Origin: Candidatus Flexicrinis affinis | Lineage (GTDB): Bacteria > Chloroflexota > Anaerolineae > Aggregatilineales > Phototrophicaceae | Assembly (NCBI GenBank): GCA_016716525.1 | Contig: JADJWE010000010.1 | Coordinates: 339,740-403,739, forward strand | Reading direction: 5' to 3' | DNA length: 64,000 nt | In this document: piece after piece, positions 1-8,579 of the stretch | Position numbering within the stretch: the first letter of the stretch is position 1 | Layout of the letters: every line of letters begins with the position of its first letter | Translations under genes and position numbers: made by a program | The notes under the pieces: generated by a model | Told to the model about the DNA's origin: nothing | The model's input: only the letters and a program-made list of their open reading frames with translations | The model's database searches: none

Positions 1-189
1 AGGTTCGGCATTGTGGTGGGTTCCTCTTTGTACGTTGGACCGGGCGTGATGCGTTTGGCGCGTCATGCCCCTGATGACTCGAGTACGAGACATCATACAT
101 AGGTCGCGCCGGATTGTGCTATTGGTCATGTGACACTGCGAACGACTCGCTGTACGCTGAAACTGAGCGAGCAATGCTGCAAATAGGGT

Positions 190-954
190 TTGGGTGCCGT
201 GGGAACAATCGTGGAACTTGCCTTCAAGATCTACTTCGCCCTACTCGCATTCCTGGTTGCTGCGATACCGATGGGAAAGAATCCGCTGCAGGCTGCTTTC
301 ACTCACCTTGCGGCACTGGCGCTGCTACTCAGCGGTCCGGGTTTCGCAGCGCTGGCAGTTTACGCGGCTTCGATGGGAGATTGGGGTGACGCAGCCCTGT
401 TCTTCATCCTATCGCTGCTGTCGGTCGGGGTGCTGATCGCCATTTCGGTGTTCGTCCTGCGGGGAAGTGGCAAGACTGCCGACCTCAAAAGCAAGCCCAA
501 GGACAATGCCGAAGCAAAGTCGCGCGTGGTGCAGCTCCGCGCGCAAGACGCGCTGAGCGGCGACGAGGGCATGCTCATCGGTGCAAACTGGGACGGTGCC
601 GATCTGCATGACGTCAACTTCTCAAAGGCCAACCTGCGTCAAATTCATCTCGAATCAGCGAACTTGAGCGGCGCGAATCTGCGAGGATCGAATCTACGCA
701 GCGCGATCGCGGACAACGCCATCTTTGCCGGGGCGAATCTGAGCGGGGCCAACCTCATGTATGCCCGTCTCGTGGGCGCGAACCTGACCAAAGCGCGCCT
801 GACCGGCACCGACCTGACGGCGGCCGACTTGACCGGGGCGCTGCTGTCCGGGGCGAATCTGCTCGGCGCCAAGCTGGACGAATTCACAACGCTGCCGGAC
901 GGAACCCGCTGGACCCCGACCACGAACCTCACGACCTTCGTTACGCGGCGCTAG
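190..954 (+). CDS. Membrane-anchored pentapeptide-repeat protein
   Basis: The first about 100 residues hold two or three hydrophobic segments (near residues 8-25, 33-60 and 68-95), followed by a charged linker. From about residue 135 the protein becomes a run of A(N/D)Lxx pentapeptides (ANLRQ, ANLSG, ANLRG, ANLTK, ADLTG and others) that should fold as a right-handed quadrilateral beta-helix. Members of this family act as scaffolds or protein-binding surfaces, and no enzymatic motif is visible. The start is uncertain: a TTG at 190 gives the longest frame, and a GTG at 199 is an alternative. It stands alone, 134 bases before the next gene. Membrane tethering of the repeat domain is read from hydrophobicity only. 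Confidence 0.75.
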   Translation: MGAVGTIVELAFKIYFALLAFLVAAIPMGKNPLQAAFTHLAALALLLSGPGFAALAVYAASMGDWGDAALFFILSLLSVGVLIAISVFVLRGSGKTADLKSKPKDNAEAKSRVVQLRAQDALSGDEGMLIGANWDGADLHDVNFSKANLRQIHLESANLSGANLRGSNLRSAIADNAIFAGANLSGANLMYARLVGANLTKARLTGTDLTAADLTGALLSGANLLGAKLDEFTTLPDGTRWTPTTNLTTFVTRR

Positions 955-1088
955 GTCCTTGGTCTGCGGTACCCAAACGGGCTGAATCTCGTCCACTTCA
1001 CCTACACAGATTCAGCCACTCTGCACGAGGGCCGTAGGGCACGCGGCACTATACAGCCCGCCAAAAACAGGCGTAGACTCTACTGAAT

Positions 1089-2231
1089 ATGGCCCCGATT
1101 TCGTCAAGCGATGACCCGCGCATCGGCGTTGCGACGCACCGTGTTCTGGCGTTCACCGACCGATTGCAGCGGCTGCCACGACTGGCAGTCGCGGCGCTGT
1201 TGGCTGCCTGTGCGCTGCCGGCGTTTTGGGCCGCAGGGTCGGGGCTTGGCGCGCTGACTCTGATCGCCGCGGCCGCCAACTGGGCGGCGCTGATCGGCCT
1301 GCGGGTCACGGATCGCAGCCGCGGGCCGGATGCCGCGTCGGCGCTCGGGCTGGGGATCGTGCTCTCGCTTGGCGTCACACTGGCCGGCCTACTCGGCGCG
1401 GTGTGGCTGGGTGTGCTGTGGCTGATCGCGATCACCGGCGTGGCGGTGTACAGCACGTGGGTCGAGCCGTTCCGGTTGACGGTTACGCACGAACGCAAGC
1501 GCATCGACGGGTGGAAGCCCGCGCCGCCGCTGCGCGTGCTGCATCTCGGCGACCTGCACGCGGAACATTTCGGCCCGCGCGAACGTATCTTACAGCAGCA
1601 GATCGCGGCGCTTCGGCCGGACGTGATCGTGTTCAGCGGCGACTTCATCAACCTGTCGTACGTCGGCGATCCGCAGGTCGAGGCTGACGTTCGCCGGATC
1701 GTGGCGGGCTGGCAGGCGCCGTTGGGCGTGTATGCGGTGTCCGGCACCTCGCCGGAGATCGATCAGCCGTCCGATCCCGCACGCTACTTCGACGGGCATC
1801 CGTGCGGGGAAAGCGTGGTCGGGCGTTGGGCGACGATCCACACGCCCGGCGGTCCGCTGCACATCGGCGGGGTGGAGACGTACCACGCGCTCAAGCGCGA
1901 CCGCGCGGCGTTGGCAGACCTGCTCGCGTCGCGGCCGGAAGGCGGGGCGGCACTGCTGCTCAGCCATTCGCCAGATCTCGCGCCGGAGGCGATCGACGCC
2001 GGGATCGACCTGATGTTGAGCGGGCATACGCACGGCGGGCAGTTGTGCTTGCCCGGAGGGGTCGCGCTGCTGACCGGAAGCCATCTTGGCCGACGGTTTG
2101 TGCGCGGGCGCGTCGATGTGGGCCGCACGACGGTCTACACGACGCGCGGGATTGGTTTGGAAGGACTGGGTGCGCCGCGCGCGCGCCTGTTTTGTGCGCC
2201 GGAAATCACACTGTGGGAGGTGGGTGCATGA
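1089..2231 (+). CDS. Membrane metallophosphoesterase (YkuE-like) with an altered GNHD motif
   Basis: Three or four hydrophobic segments occupy residues 30-125, then a calcineurin-like phosphoesterase domain follows. Metal-site motifs are visible: GDLH (D155, H157), GDFIN (D185, N188), LSHSPD (H293) and GHTHGG (H313, H315). In the YkuE-like family the strand after APLGVYAV should end in GNHD, but here it reads SGTSPE (218-223), so the usual Asn ligand and catalytic His are missing. The enzyme may be impaired, may use another residue, or may have changed substrate. The stop overlaps the next gene's start (ATGA), suggesting translational coupling with a glycosyltransferase. The substrate is unknown; related membrane enzymes act on lipid-linked phosphates. 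Confidence 0.8.
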   Translation: MAPISSSDDPRIGVATHRVLAFTDRLQRLPRLAVAALLAACALPAFWAAGSGLGALTLIAAAANWAALIGLRVTDRSRGPDAASALGLGIVLSLGVTLAGLLGAVWLGVLWLIAITGVAVYSTWVEPFRLTVTHERKRIDGWKPAPPLRVLHLGDLHAEHFGPRERILQQQIAALRPDVIVFSGDFINLSYVGDPQVEADVRRIVAGWQAPLGVYAVSGTSPEIDQPSDPARYFDGHPCGESVVGRWATIHTPGGPLHIGGVETYHALKRDRAALADLLASRPEGGAALLLSHSPDLAPEAIDAGIDLMLSGHTHGGQLCLPGGVALLTGSHLGRRFVRGRVDVGRTTVYTTRGIGLEGLGAPRARLFCAPEITLWEVGA

Positions 2232-3739
2232 TCGGCATTCGCATACTGCAAGTGACATTTATGGCCGGGACGTTGTTTCTGGCCTTGTTTACCTTATCGC
2301 AAGCCTATTTGCTGGCCCGCTGGCTGCTGGTGTGGCTGCGCGGACGTCATACGCTGCCCGATCCGCCGAAACCGGCTAAGTGGCCGCGTGTGCTGGTGCA
2401 GCTCCCGATCTACAACGAAGGCGCGGTCGTGCGGCAGTTGTTGGCCGCAGCGGCCGCGCTTGATTACCCGCGCAATCGGATGACCATTCAGGTACTGGAC
2501 GACAGCACCGACGACACCGCAGACCGCGCCGCCGCGCTGTGCGCGTACTACCGCCGCGCCGGGATCGACATGCAGCACATCCGCCGGGAATCGCGCGCAG
2601 GGTTCAAGGCGGGCGCGCTGGCGTACGGGCTATCGCTGCGGCCGGACGTCCCATTCGCGGCGGTGTTCGACGCCGACTTTATCCCGCCGCGGAACTTCTT
2701 GCGCCGCACGATTCCGCACCTGCTGGCCGAACAGCGCGCCGCGTTCGTGCAGACGCGTTGGGATCACCTCAACCCGAGGCAGAACTGGCTGACGCGCGCG
2801 CAGCAATTGGCGTTCGATTCATACTATCTGATCGAGCAGACGGCGCGCTCGCGCACGGGGCTGTTGATGACGTTCAACGGCACCGGCGGCGTTTGGCGCA
2901 CGGCAGCGATCACCGACGCGGGCGGGTGGAGCGCCGAGACGCTGACCGAGGATTTCGACCTCAGCTACCGCGCGCAGATTCGCGGGTGGCGCGCGGTATT
3001 CCTGCCGGACGTATCGGTCCCGGGCGAGATTCCGCCGGCGGCCGAAGCCTACAAGCGCCAACAGATGCGCTGGGCGACCGGCAGCGATCAAACGTTCCTC
3101 AAGATGATCGGGCCGGTGTGGCGGTCAAAGCTGTCGTTGATCCAGAAGCTGATGGCGACGACGCACCTGATGCAGTACCTGCCGCATCCGGTCATGCTGC
3201 TCCTGCTGCTGCTGGCCCCGCTGATGATCGCCACTAGCGCGTATCGCGGCCTGCCGCTGGGGCCGCTGGCGGTGCTGTCGCTGGTCGGCCCGGTGATGAC
3301 GCTCATCTCGCAGGTGCTGATCGGTGGCGCGTGGTTGTGGCGGACGGCGCATTACCCGCTGGTAATGGTGCTCGGCACGGGCATGATGTGGAACAACACG
3401 CGCGCGGTGTTTCGTGCCGTGCGCAGTTGGCGCGCCCGCCGCGAGCTGACGTTTGACCGCACGCCCAAGTTCGGCGCACAGCGTCCGCCGCGCTTGCCGG
3501 CCTCGGCGCATACGTTCGTCGAGTTAGCACTGGCGGGGTACGCACTGTTGGTGGCGTTCATGGCGTGGCGGTCGGTGCCGGCTGTGGCGCCGCTGTTCGG
3601 GCTGTATGCCGTGTCGCTCGGCCTGATGTCGACCTCGGCGCTGTGGTATGCGTGGCGTTGGCCGCGCAACCGCCCAATCCCGCGCGCCTCGGCCCGCGCC
3701 GTGGACGCCCGCCCCGCAACCGAGTCCCGGCGGCCGTAG
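2228..3739 (+). CDS. Family 2 processive glycosyltransferase (cellulose synthase-like)
   Basis: A 503-residue GT2 enzyme. An N-terminal membrane segment (about 8-38) precedes the catalytic domain, which shows the nucleotide-sugar metal motif DAD (148-150), the acceptor motif TED (240-242) and QQMRW (278-282), matching the Q(Q/R)xRW of processive synthases. Several C-terminal membrane segments follow (about 305-500). The layout resembles CslA/glucomannan-synthase-like proteins that build and export a polysaccharide or glycolipid at the inner membrane. The ATG at 2228 overlaps the metallophosphoesterase stop. The reading frame stays open far upstream, but that part is an out-of-frame shadow of the previous gene. 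Confidence 0.87.
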   Translation: MIGIRILQVTFMAGTLFLALFTLSQAYLLARWLLVWLRGRHTLPDPPKPAKWPRVLVQLPIYNEGAVVRQLLAAAAALDYPRNRMTIQVLDDSTDDTADRAAALCAYYRRAGIDMQHIRRESRAGFKAGALAYGLSLRPDVPFAAVFDADFIPPRNFLRRTIPHLLAEQRAAFVQTRWDHLNPRQNWLTRAQQLAFDSYYLIEQTARSRTGLLMTFNGTGGVWRTAAITDAGGWSAETLTEDFDLSYRAQIRGWRAVFLPDVSVPGEIPPAAEAYKRQQMRWATGSDQTFLKMIGPVWRSKLSLIQKLMATTHLMQYLPHPVMLLLLLLAPLMIATSAYRGLPLGPLAVLSLVGPVMTLISQVLIGGAWLWRTAHYPLVMVLGTGMMWNNTRAVFRAVRSWRARRELTFDRTPKFGAQRPPRLPASAHTFVELALAGYALLVAFMAWRSVPAVAPLFGLYAVSLGLMSTSALWYAWRWPRNRPIPRASARAVDARPATESRRP

Positions 3740-3831
3740 GGGGAGTTGTCAGGCGTCAGTTGCCAGTTGTCAGAAGCGGTGAGATGTAGCCATCCGGCGG
3801 CGATCGAAGTCTCGGGATGGTTTGGCGATGA

Positions 3832-3851
3832 GGGCGCAGCATGCTGCGCCC
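3832..3851. repeat. 20-bp perfect palindrome, copy 1 of 3
   Basis: GGGCGCAGCATGCTGCGCCC is its own reverse complement. The same 20 bases occur at 35484-35503 and 48065-48084, always between genes and with similar flanks (often followed by CTAC). It behaves like a dispersed REP-type element. It lies in the 380-base gap after the glycosyltransferase, which otherwise holds a degenerate GTCAG-rich spacer (3747-3780) and the left flank of the IS110 element. Confidence 0.8.
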
Positions 3852-3878
3852 CTACCGTTACCGTGTGTGTGATTGTAG

Positions 3879-3904
3879 GCGGCGGGCGACCGGATCGGTC
3901 GCCC
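3879..3904. repeat. Palindromic repeat on the left side of the IS110 element
   Basis: An inverted repeat with arms GGGCGACCG and CGGTCGCCC around GAT. The 24 bases at 3879-3902 recur at 5264-5287, so the IS110 transposase gene is bracketed by two copies. IS110-family elements are known to favour REP-like palindromes as targets. Whether these copies mark the insertion site cannot be decided from one sequence. Confidence 0.65.
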
Positions 3905-4118
3905 CTTGTATCTTGAGATTGGGGTATGCTGGAAGCAGAGGATGCCCCGAGGCGCGTGGGAGCAGACCGGGTCGCCCCTGAGGCAGAAAGCCTGGAATGT
4001 AGATCGGTCACCCACGTGCAGCACGCCAACGTCGAACGGTATCTGAGGCCACGAGCCTGCATGCACAAGGGAGACGGCGCGCGTGCGTTCGGACGGGCCG
4101 AGTCGGTGAGGGAAGCGC
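3905..4118 (+). other. IS110 5' non-coding end, possible bridge RNA region
   Basis: About 210 bases between the palindromic repeat and the transposase start contain no convincing gene but several short self-complementary stretches. In IS110-type elements the non-coding end before the transposase encodes a structured bridge RNA that guides target and donor recognition. The position and length fit that arrangement. No covariance evidence was available, so the RNA assignment is inference. Confidence 0.35.
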
Positions 4119-5102
4119 ATGGCCAGTTACCTGGGGATCGACGTGTCGAAGGATCAATTGGATGCGGTGCTGCTGCGGGAAGATGGCCAACGCGAGAGCG
4201 GCCGTTTCGACAACACGCGCAAGGGGTTTAACCAGCTGCGCCACTTTCTGAAGAAGCGGGGCAAAGGTATTGTCCACGTTGGACTGGAAGCGACCGGACA
4301 TTACGGCGACGAGGTGGCGTTGTTTCTGCACGAAGCTGGCTACCTCGTCAGCGTCATCAATCCGGCGCAGATCAAGAGCTATGCCGACAGCCAGCTGCGG
4401 CGCACCAAGACGGATGCCAGCGACGCCGCGGTCATCGCCGACTTCTGCCGCACCCAGCAGCCCACACCTTGGCAACCGCCCGCGCCGGAAGTGCGCGAGC
4501 TACAAGCGCTGATGCGACACCGCGGTGCCTTATTGCAGATGCGTCAGCAGGAGAACAACCGGCTGGCCTCGGGTCAACACTCGGCCACGGTTCGCCACTC
4601 CATTCAAGAGCACGTGGCGTTCATTACCCAACAACTCGACGACCTCGACCGCCGCATTCGCCAGCATCTGGACCAGTATCCCGATCTGCGTCGCCAACGC
4701 GACCTGCTCACCTCGATCCCGGGCATTGGCGATGTGACTGCGGCACAGTTGCTGGCCGAACTGCCGTCCTGGGCGGCCAGTGCCTCCCCACGCCAGATTG
4801 CCGCTTACGCCGGACTGGCGCCGCGTCAACATATCTCGGGCAGTTCGGTGCGTCGGCCTTCCCGGTTGTCCAAGCGCGGGTCGACCCGTCTACGCCGGGC
4901 TCTCTACATGCCGGCCATCTCCGCTAAGCGCTACTTGCCCGCCCTGCATGCCTTCGCCCAGCGATTACTGGACGCAGGCAAGCCCACCATGGCCGTGATC
5001 GCCGCCGTCATGCGCAAATTACTGCTGTTGGCCCATGCCATCCTCAAGTCCGGCCGGCCCTTCGACCCCAACTATGCTCTTCACTTCACGCCGACCACTT
5101 GA
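4119..5102 (+). CDS. IS110-family transposase (DEDD recombinase)
   Basis: A 327-residue full-length protein. The N-terminal RuvC-like DEDD domain shows D8 (GIDVSKD), E57 (GLEATGHY), D99 and D102 (TDASDA). The C-terminal Transposase_20 domain contains the helix-hairpin-helix-like SIPGIGDVTAAQLLAEL and AAYAGLAPRQ followed by a Ser-rich SGSS segment where the nucleophilic Ser is expected. The frame is uninterrupted, so the element may still be active. The family lacks terminal inverted repeats, so the ends of the element are not defined here. It separates the glycosyltransferase from the protease gene. Confidence 0.93.
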   Translation: MASYLGIDVSKDQLDAVLLREDGQRESGRFDNTRKGFNQLRHFLKKRGKGIVHVGLEATGHYGDEVALFLHEAGYLVSVINPAQIKSYADSQLRRTKTDASDAAVIADFCRTQQPTPWQPPAPEVRELQALMRHRGALLQMRQQENNRLASGQHSATVRHSIQEHVAFITQQLDDLDRRIRQHLDQYPDLRRQRDLLTSIPGIGDVTAAQLLAELPSWAASASPRQIAAYAGLAPRQHISGSSVRRPSRLSKRGSTRLRRALYMPAISAKRYLPALHAFAQRLLDAGKPTMAVIAAVMRKLLLLAHAILKSGRPFDPNYALHFTPTT

Positions 5103-5215
5103 CATTTAAGACGGTATCTACATGCCATCTATTTGCGCTCTGTCTTCTCCCGGACAGGGTACACCCTTGCCCGACCGGACACGAGGAACGGATACCCCTG
5201 TCGCTGACGACCAAC

Positions 5216-5289
5216 AAAAGCCCCTCGCCCTGAGGGAGAGGGGTTTGGGGTGAGGGTTTTCGTGCGGCGGGCGACCGGATCGGTCGCTC
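5216..5289. repeat. Dispersed G/C-rich palindromic spacer repeat plus copy 2 of the IS110-flanking palindrome
   Basis: 5216-5258 is one copy of a repeat built on CCCCTC-GCCCTGAGGGA-GAGGGG followed by TTTGGGGTGAGG. Related copies lie inside metH (12949-13225), at 32925-33475, 35330-35395, 35650-35690, 45962-46000 and 57310-57422. It is directly followed by a second copy of the GCGACCGGATCGGTCGC palindrome (5271-5287). The rest of the 5103-5344 gap holds no gene. Confidence 0.7.
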
Positions 5290-5344
5290 CAACGTGCCGC
5301 CCTTTCTGACAACTGACGACTGATGACGACCTACTGTGCGACGC

Positions 5345-6469
5345 CTACTGCGCCGGGCGGGGCTGCAGAGTTACCGGCACGTCGATGGTCTGGCCGTCGC
5401 GCAGGACATTGAGCGTCACCGTGTCGCCGGGGACGGTGTACTTGGCGAGGTACGAGATCAGCGTGTCGAACCCTTGCAGCGGCTCGCCCTCGATGCCGAC
5501 GATGATGTCCGCGGTCGAGATGTCCTCGCGGTTGTTCTGCAGCAGGGTGGACGGGCGCAAGCCGGAAGCAGCAGCGGGGCCACCGCGGAACACGGTGGTC
5601 ACCACCACGCCGCGCACATTGTTGGGCAGCCCGAGCGCCTCGGCGTCGGTCAGGCGCAGGTCGCGGCCCTGAATGCCGATGTAGCTGTAGTTGACCGTGC
5701 CGGTCTCGATCAGTTCGGTCGCCACGCGCAGGGTCAGGTTGCTCGGTACCGCAAAGCCGATGCCGCTGTTGCTGCGCGTCTCGCTGCTGATCTGCGAATT
5801 GACGCCGACCACTTCGCCGTTCAGGTTGAGCAGCGGACCTCCGCTGTTGCCGGGGTTGATCGGCGCGTCGGTCTGGATCACGCCGCCGATCTGGAACTGC
5901 GTGAAGCCGCTGATGGCGCGGTCGAGCGCGCTCACGATTCCGGCGGTCATGGTCCAGCGCTGGCCGAACGGGCTGCCGATCGCCAGCACCTGCTGGCCGG
6001 GCACAAGTTCATCGGACGAGCCGAAGGTGACCGGGATCAGCCGGTCGGCCGGGACGTCCGAGACCTTGATGACGGCCAAGTCGCTGTTGAGGTCGGTGCC
6101 GATGATTTCGGCGCGTGTGATGGTACCGTCGAGGAAGTTGACCTCGATGGCGGTCGCGCCGTCGACAACGTGGAAGTTGGTGACGATGTGGCCGTCTTTG
6201 TCGATGACGAAGCCTGAGCCGCTGCCGGCCGACGTGCGGCTGAGGACGTTGATCGCCACGACGGACGGGCTAACGCGGTTGTAGACGTCGGCGTAAATGC
6301 GTTCGACGTCGGAGAGCGGGACGCCCTGAGTGTTGACGTTCAACGGTGCGACTTGGGCGACGTCGGTGGCGGTGAGCGAGACAACCGAGGTGCCGAGCGC
6401 AAACCCGGCAACCAGCAGAATGAGGGCCATGAAGACCCCCGCGACCCGATTCAAGCGTGGTACGGACAT
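5345..6469 (-). CDS. HtrA/DegP-type trypsin-like serine protease with PDZ domain
   Basis: A 374-residue S1C protease. An N-terminal hydrophobic segment (about 12-32) acts as signal or anchor, putting the enzyme outside the membrane. The catalytic triad is visible as H100 (TNFHVVDG), D130 (NSDLAVIKV) and S209 (GNSGGPL). A single PDZ domain covers about 265-370 (YIGIQGRDL through GDTVTLNVLRDGQ). Such proteases degrade or refold damaged envelope proteins. The gene is monocistronic, with a 150-base upstream gap that should contain its promoter. Confidence 0.93.
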   Translation of the reverse strand: MSVPRLNRVAGVFMALILLVAGFALGTSVVSLTATDVAQVAPLNVNTQGVPLSDVERIYADVYNRVSPSVVAINVLSRTSAGSGSGFVIDKDGHIVTNFHVVDGATAIEVNFLDGTITRAEIIGTDLNSDLAVIKVSDVPADRLIPVTFGSSDELVPGQQVLAIGSPFGQRWTMTAGIVSALDRAISGFTQFQIGGVIQTDAPINPGNSGGPLLNLNGEVVGVNSQISSETRSNSGIGFAVPSNLTLRVATELIETGTVNYSYIGIQGRDLRLTDAEALGLPNNVRGVVVTTVFRGGPAAASGLRPSTLLQNNREDISTADIIVGIEGEPLQGFDTLISYLAKYTVPGDTVTLNVLRDGQTIDVPVTLQPRPAQ

Positions 6470-6585
6470 GGATTAGATACTCCTACGGTTCAATGGTTCA
6501 GGACCCACCATCACCTTAGCAGCAATCTGTTAGATGGCGCTGAAAAGCTGTAAACACCGTGTAAACTCTGGCAAATAAGTGGGTG

Positions 6586-6628
6586 AAAAAAGCGGCTGCC
6601 CCGGCCACAATCGACCGGGACAGCCGCT
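6586..6628 (-). terminator. Rho-independent terminator of the acyltransferase operon
   Basis: On the minus strand AGCGGCTGtCCCGG pairs with CCGGGgCAGCCGCT across a 10-base loop and is followed by six T. The hairpin overlaps the TAG stop of the acyltransferase gene. Confidence 0.85.
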
Positions 6629-7752
6629 ACATCTCATGCATTTCGGCCGGCGCGTCCTCTTCAACCTCCTGGTTGGTGTCGACGCGGATGTAGCGCCGGA
6701 TGGGTTTGAGCCTCAGCCGGGCTTCGGGGTAGTGTTCGGCCATCCACGCGGCTGCGGCGTGAAGCTGCTTGAGGCCGCGCATCATCGCTTCGCCGTCGCT
6801 GTGGCCGAAGCGATAGTGGAAGAAGTACTTGTTGCCGTCGAGGTAGGTGAGGATTGACTGCGTTGCTGCAACGACATCGGCGGGGGCAGACGCGCGCCGA
6901 GTGTTCAACAGCGGGCGCACAGGCAGGTTCAGGTTGCGCTTGAACACGTCCATCATCACGGGCCGATGGAAAAGCTTGCTCAGGCCGTGCTTGTCCACGA
7001 TCTCCAACTCGTCGGGGATCGGCAGCGCGACGCCGTCGAGGCTGCTCAGCTCCATCTTGAAGTTGAACGTCTCGCTGACGTACGGCTGTTTGCGCACGCG
7101 CCGTTCGTCCTCGGGGATCAGTTCGGAGATGCGCTGCATGACGTAGTCGGCGCCTTCCTGCAGCACGTCCTTCCGGGCGCGGCCGGGGACGTCGGTACGG
7201 ATCGGCGGAATAGGCTGGCCGATGTTCATCGTCATGCGCGGGCGCTCGAAGCGCAGCATCTTGGTCAGCGCGCCTTCGATGCCGCCGAACCCGATCGGGA
7301 CGATCGGGGCGTTGGCCTTGCTCGACAGCCACGCGACGCCCTGCCGCGCCTGCCGGATGGTCGTCTCCCAAATGCCGCCCTCGGGGAACAGGCCGACGAC
7401 GCCGCCCTGATCGAGCACGTCGAGCGCCATGTTCATGCCGTCGCGGTCCATGCTGCCCCGCTTGATCGGGATGAAGCCCCACAGGTCGGCCATCCACTTG
7501 TAACGCGGATCAAGCGGGATGTCGCCGGCGGCCATAACCTCCAGCGGATACGGGGTATAGGTCATCATCATGCCGACTTCGATGATGGCGATGTGGTTGC
7601 CGACCAGAATCAGCGGGCCTTTCGCCGGCAAATTCTCGCGGCCGATGACCTCCGGGCGGGCGGCAAGTGCGCCGACGGCCCGCCCGAACAGCCGAATCAG
7701 GCTGCGGACGAACACGCGGCGGGGGTAACGAAGACGACGATTCTGGGCCATA
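6627..7752 (-). CDS. PlsC-like lysophospholipid acyltransferase family protein
   Basis: 375 residues. The N-terminal half is an LPLAT domain with an NHIAIIE motif and an LFPEGGIWE motif, the acyltransferase block that binds glycerol phosphate. The usual NHxxxxD catalytic motif has Glu in place of Asp. A C-terminal extension of about 170 residues (EDERRVRKQPYVSE onward) has no recognised domain. Family members transfer acyl chains to lysophosphatidate or related acceptors at the inner membrane. The ATG at 7752 is chosen because the longer frame upstream lacks family similarity. It lies 13 bases after the upstream gene and ends in a strong terminator. Confidence 0.82.
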
Positions 7753-7765
7753 GGACGCAAAACCT

Positions 7766-8470
7766 CTAGGCGTTGGCTTTCAGCGCAATCGCGGAACCGT
7801 AAGCGACGCGGCGCTCCATGTCGGCGCCGGCTTTGACCGGCAGATCGACATAGAACCCGCCACACGGCATGACGTCCTCACCGTCGGACATCAGTTGATA
7901 CACGTTGACGCGGACGCGCACTTTGCTCTTGCGCGAGGGCTTCACGGTGAACGTGTGATGAACCGGCACGACGGCCAGCGTCAGGACGGCATCTTGGGTG
8001 GTGTCGACCTGCGCGTTCACCGTCGAAATGCGGATGATCAGGTCGACCGGACTGGAAAGCGAAGAATCGCTGTCCAGCGCCGTTCCGACCACCACTTTGA
8101 CCGGGGCTTCCGGCTCGACCGCCTCGGGCACGGACATCACGACCCGGCCGGTGATGCCAAACTCGTCGATGCTGTGGGTGCCGGTCGCGCGCACGCCGGT
8201 CGACTGCTCGTACTCGATCAGTTCGTCGGCGGCGCGGCGGCCCGTGTCGGTCAGCCGGTAGACGGCCTCGGCATCCATCTGTACATATTGAACGTAGCCC
8301 TGCGTCACCAGCCGGCGAATGGCCTTGCCGAATGCACGTTCGCTCAGCTCCAAGTCGTCCAAGAGGACACCGACCGGGGCGAGCATGTCGGGCTGACCGC
8401 GAAGATGGCGCAGGATATCCAGCGCCCCGGTCAGTGGTTCTAGCGTCTTGAGGTGATACGGCAGTTCCAT
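7766..8470 (-). CDS. Winged-helix-like protein with beta-rich C-terminal domain, function unknown
   Basis: 234 residues, not assigned to a named family. The first about 90 residues look like a winged helix (LSERAFGKAIRRLVTQGYVQY, then YRLTDTGRRAADELIEYEQ). The remaining part is beta-rich (VDLIIRISTVNAQVD, VLTLAVVPVHHTFTVKPSRKSKVRVRVNVYQL) and ends in a conserved-looking CGGFYVDLPVKAG. It is co-directional with the acyltransferase 13 bases downstream and may share its transcript. The start at MELPYH gives a natural N-terminus, but no clear ribosome-binding site is present. Confidence 0.6.
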   Translation of the reverse strand: MELPYHLKTLEPLTGALDILRHLRGQPDMLAPVGVLLDDLELSERAFGKAIRRLVTQGYVQYVQMDAEAVYRLTDTGRRAADELIEYEQSTGVRATGTHSIDEFGITGRVVMSVPEAVEPEAPVKVVVGTALDSDSSLSSPVDLIIRISTVNAQVDTTQDAVLTLAVVPVHHTFTVKPSRKSKVRVRVNVYQLMSDGEDVMPCGGFYVDLPVKAGADMERRVAYGSAIALKANA

Positions 8471-8579
8471 GCGTTGTATTTGTTTGGGTTGCGCGATAAC
8501 TACTCCGGTAAGTGTAACACCGAAACGGGGCAATTGGATGCGCGAGGTTTCAACCGACGACCCCGCGCATCCGGGCAGC

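Noticed and set aside
1802..2227. Upstream extension of the glycosyltransferase frame
   Set aside because: It runs out of frame through the metallophosphoesterase; the ATG at 2228 gives the natural start and ATGA overlap.
5103..5344. tRNA or small RNA gene in the palindrome-rich gap after IS110
   Set aside because: No cloverleaf or conserved RNA motif; the structure is explained by the dispersed repeats.
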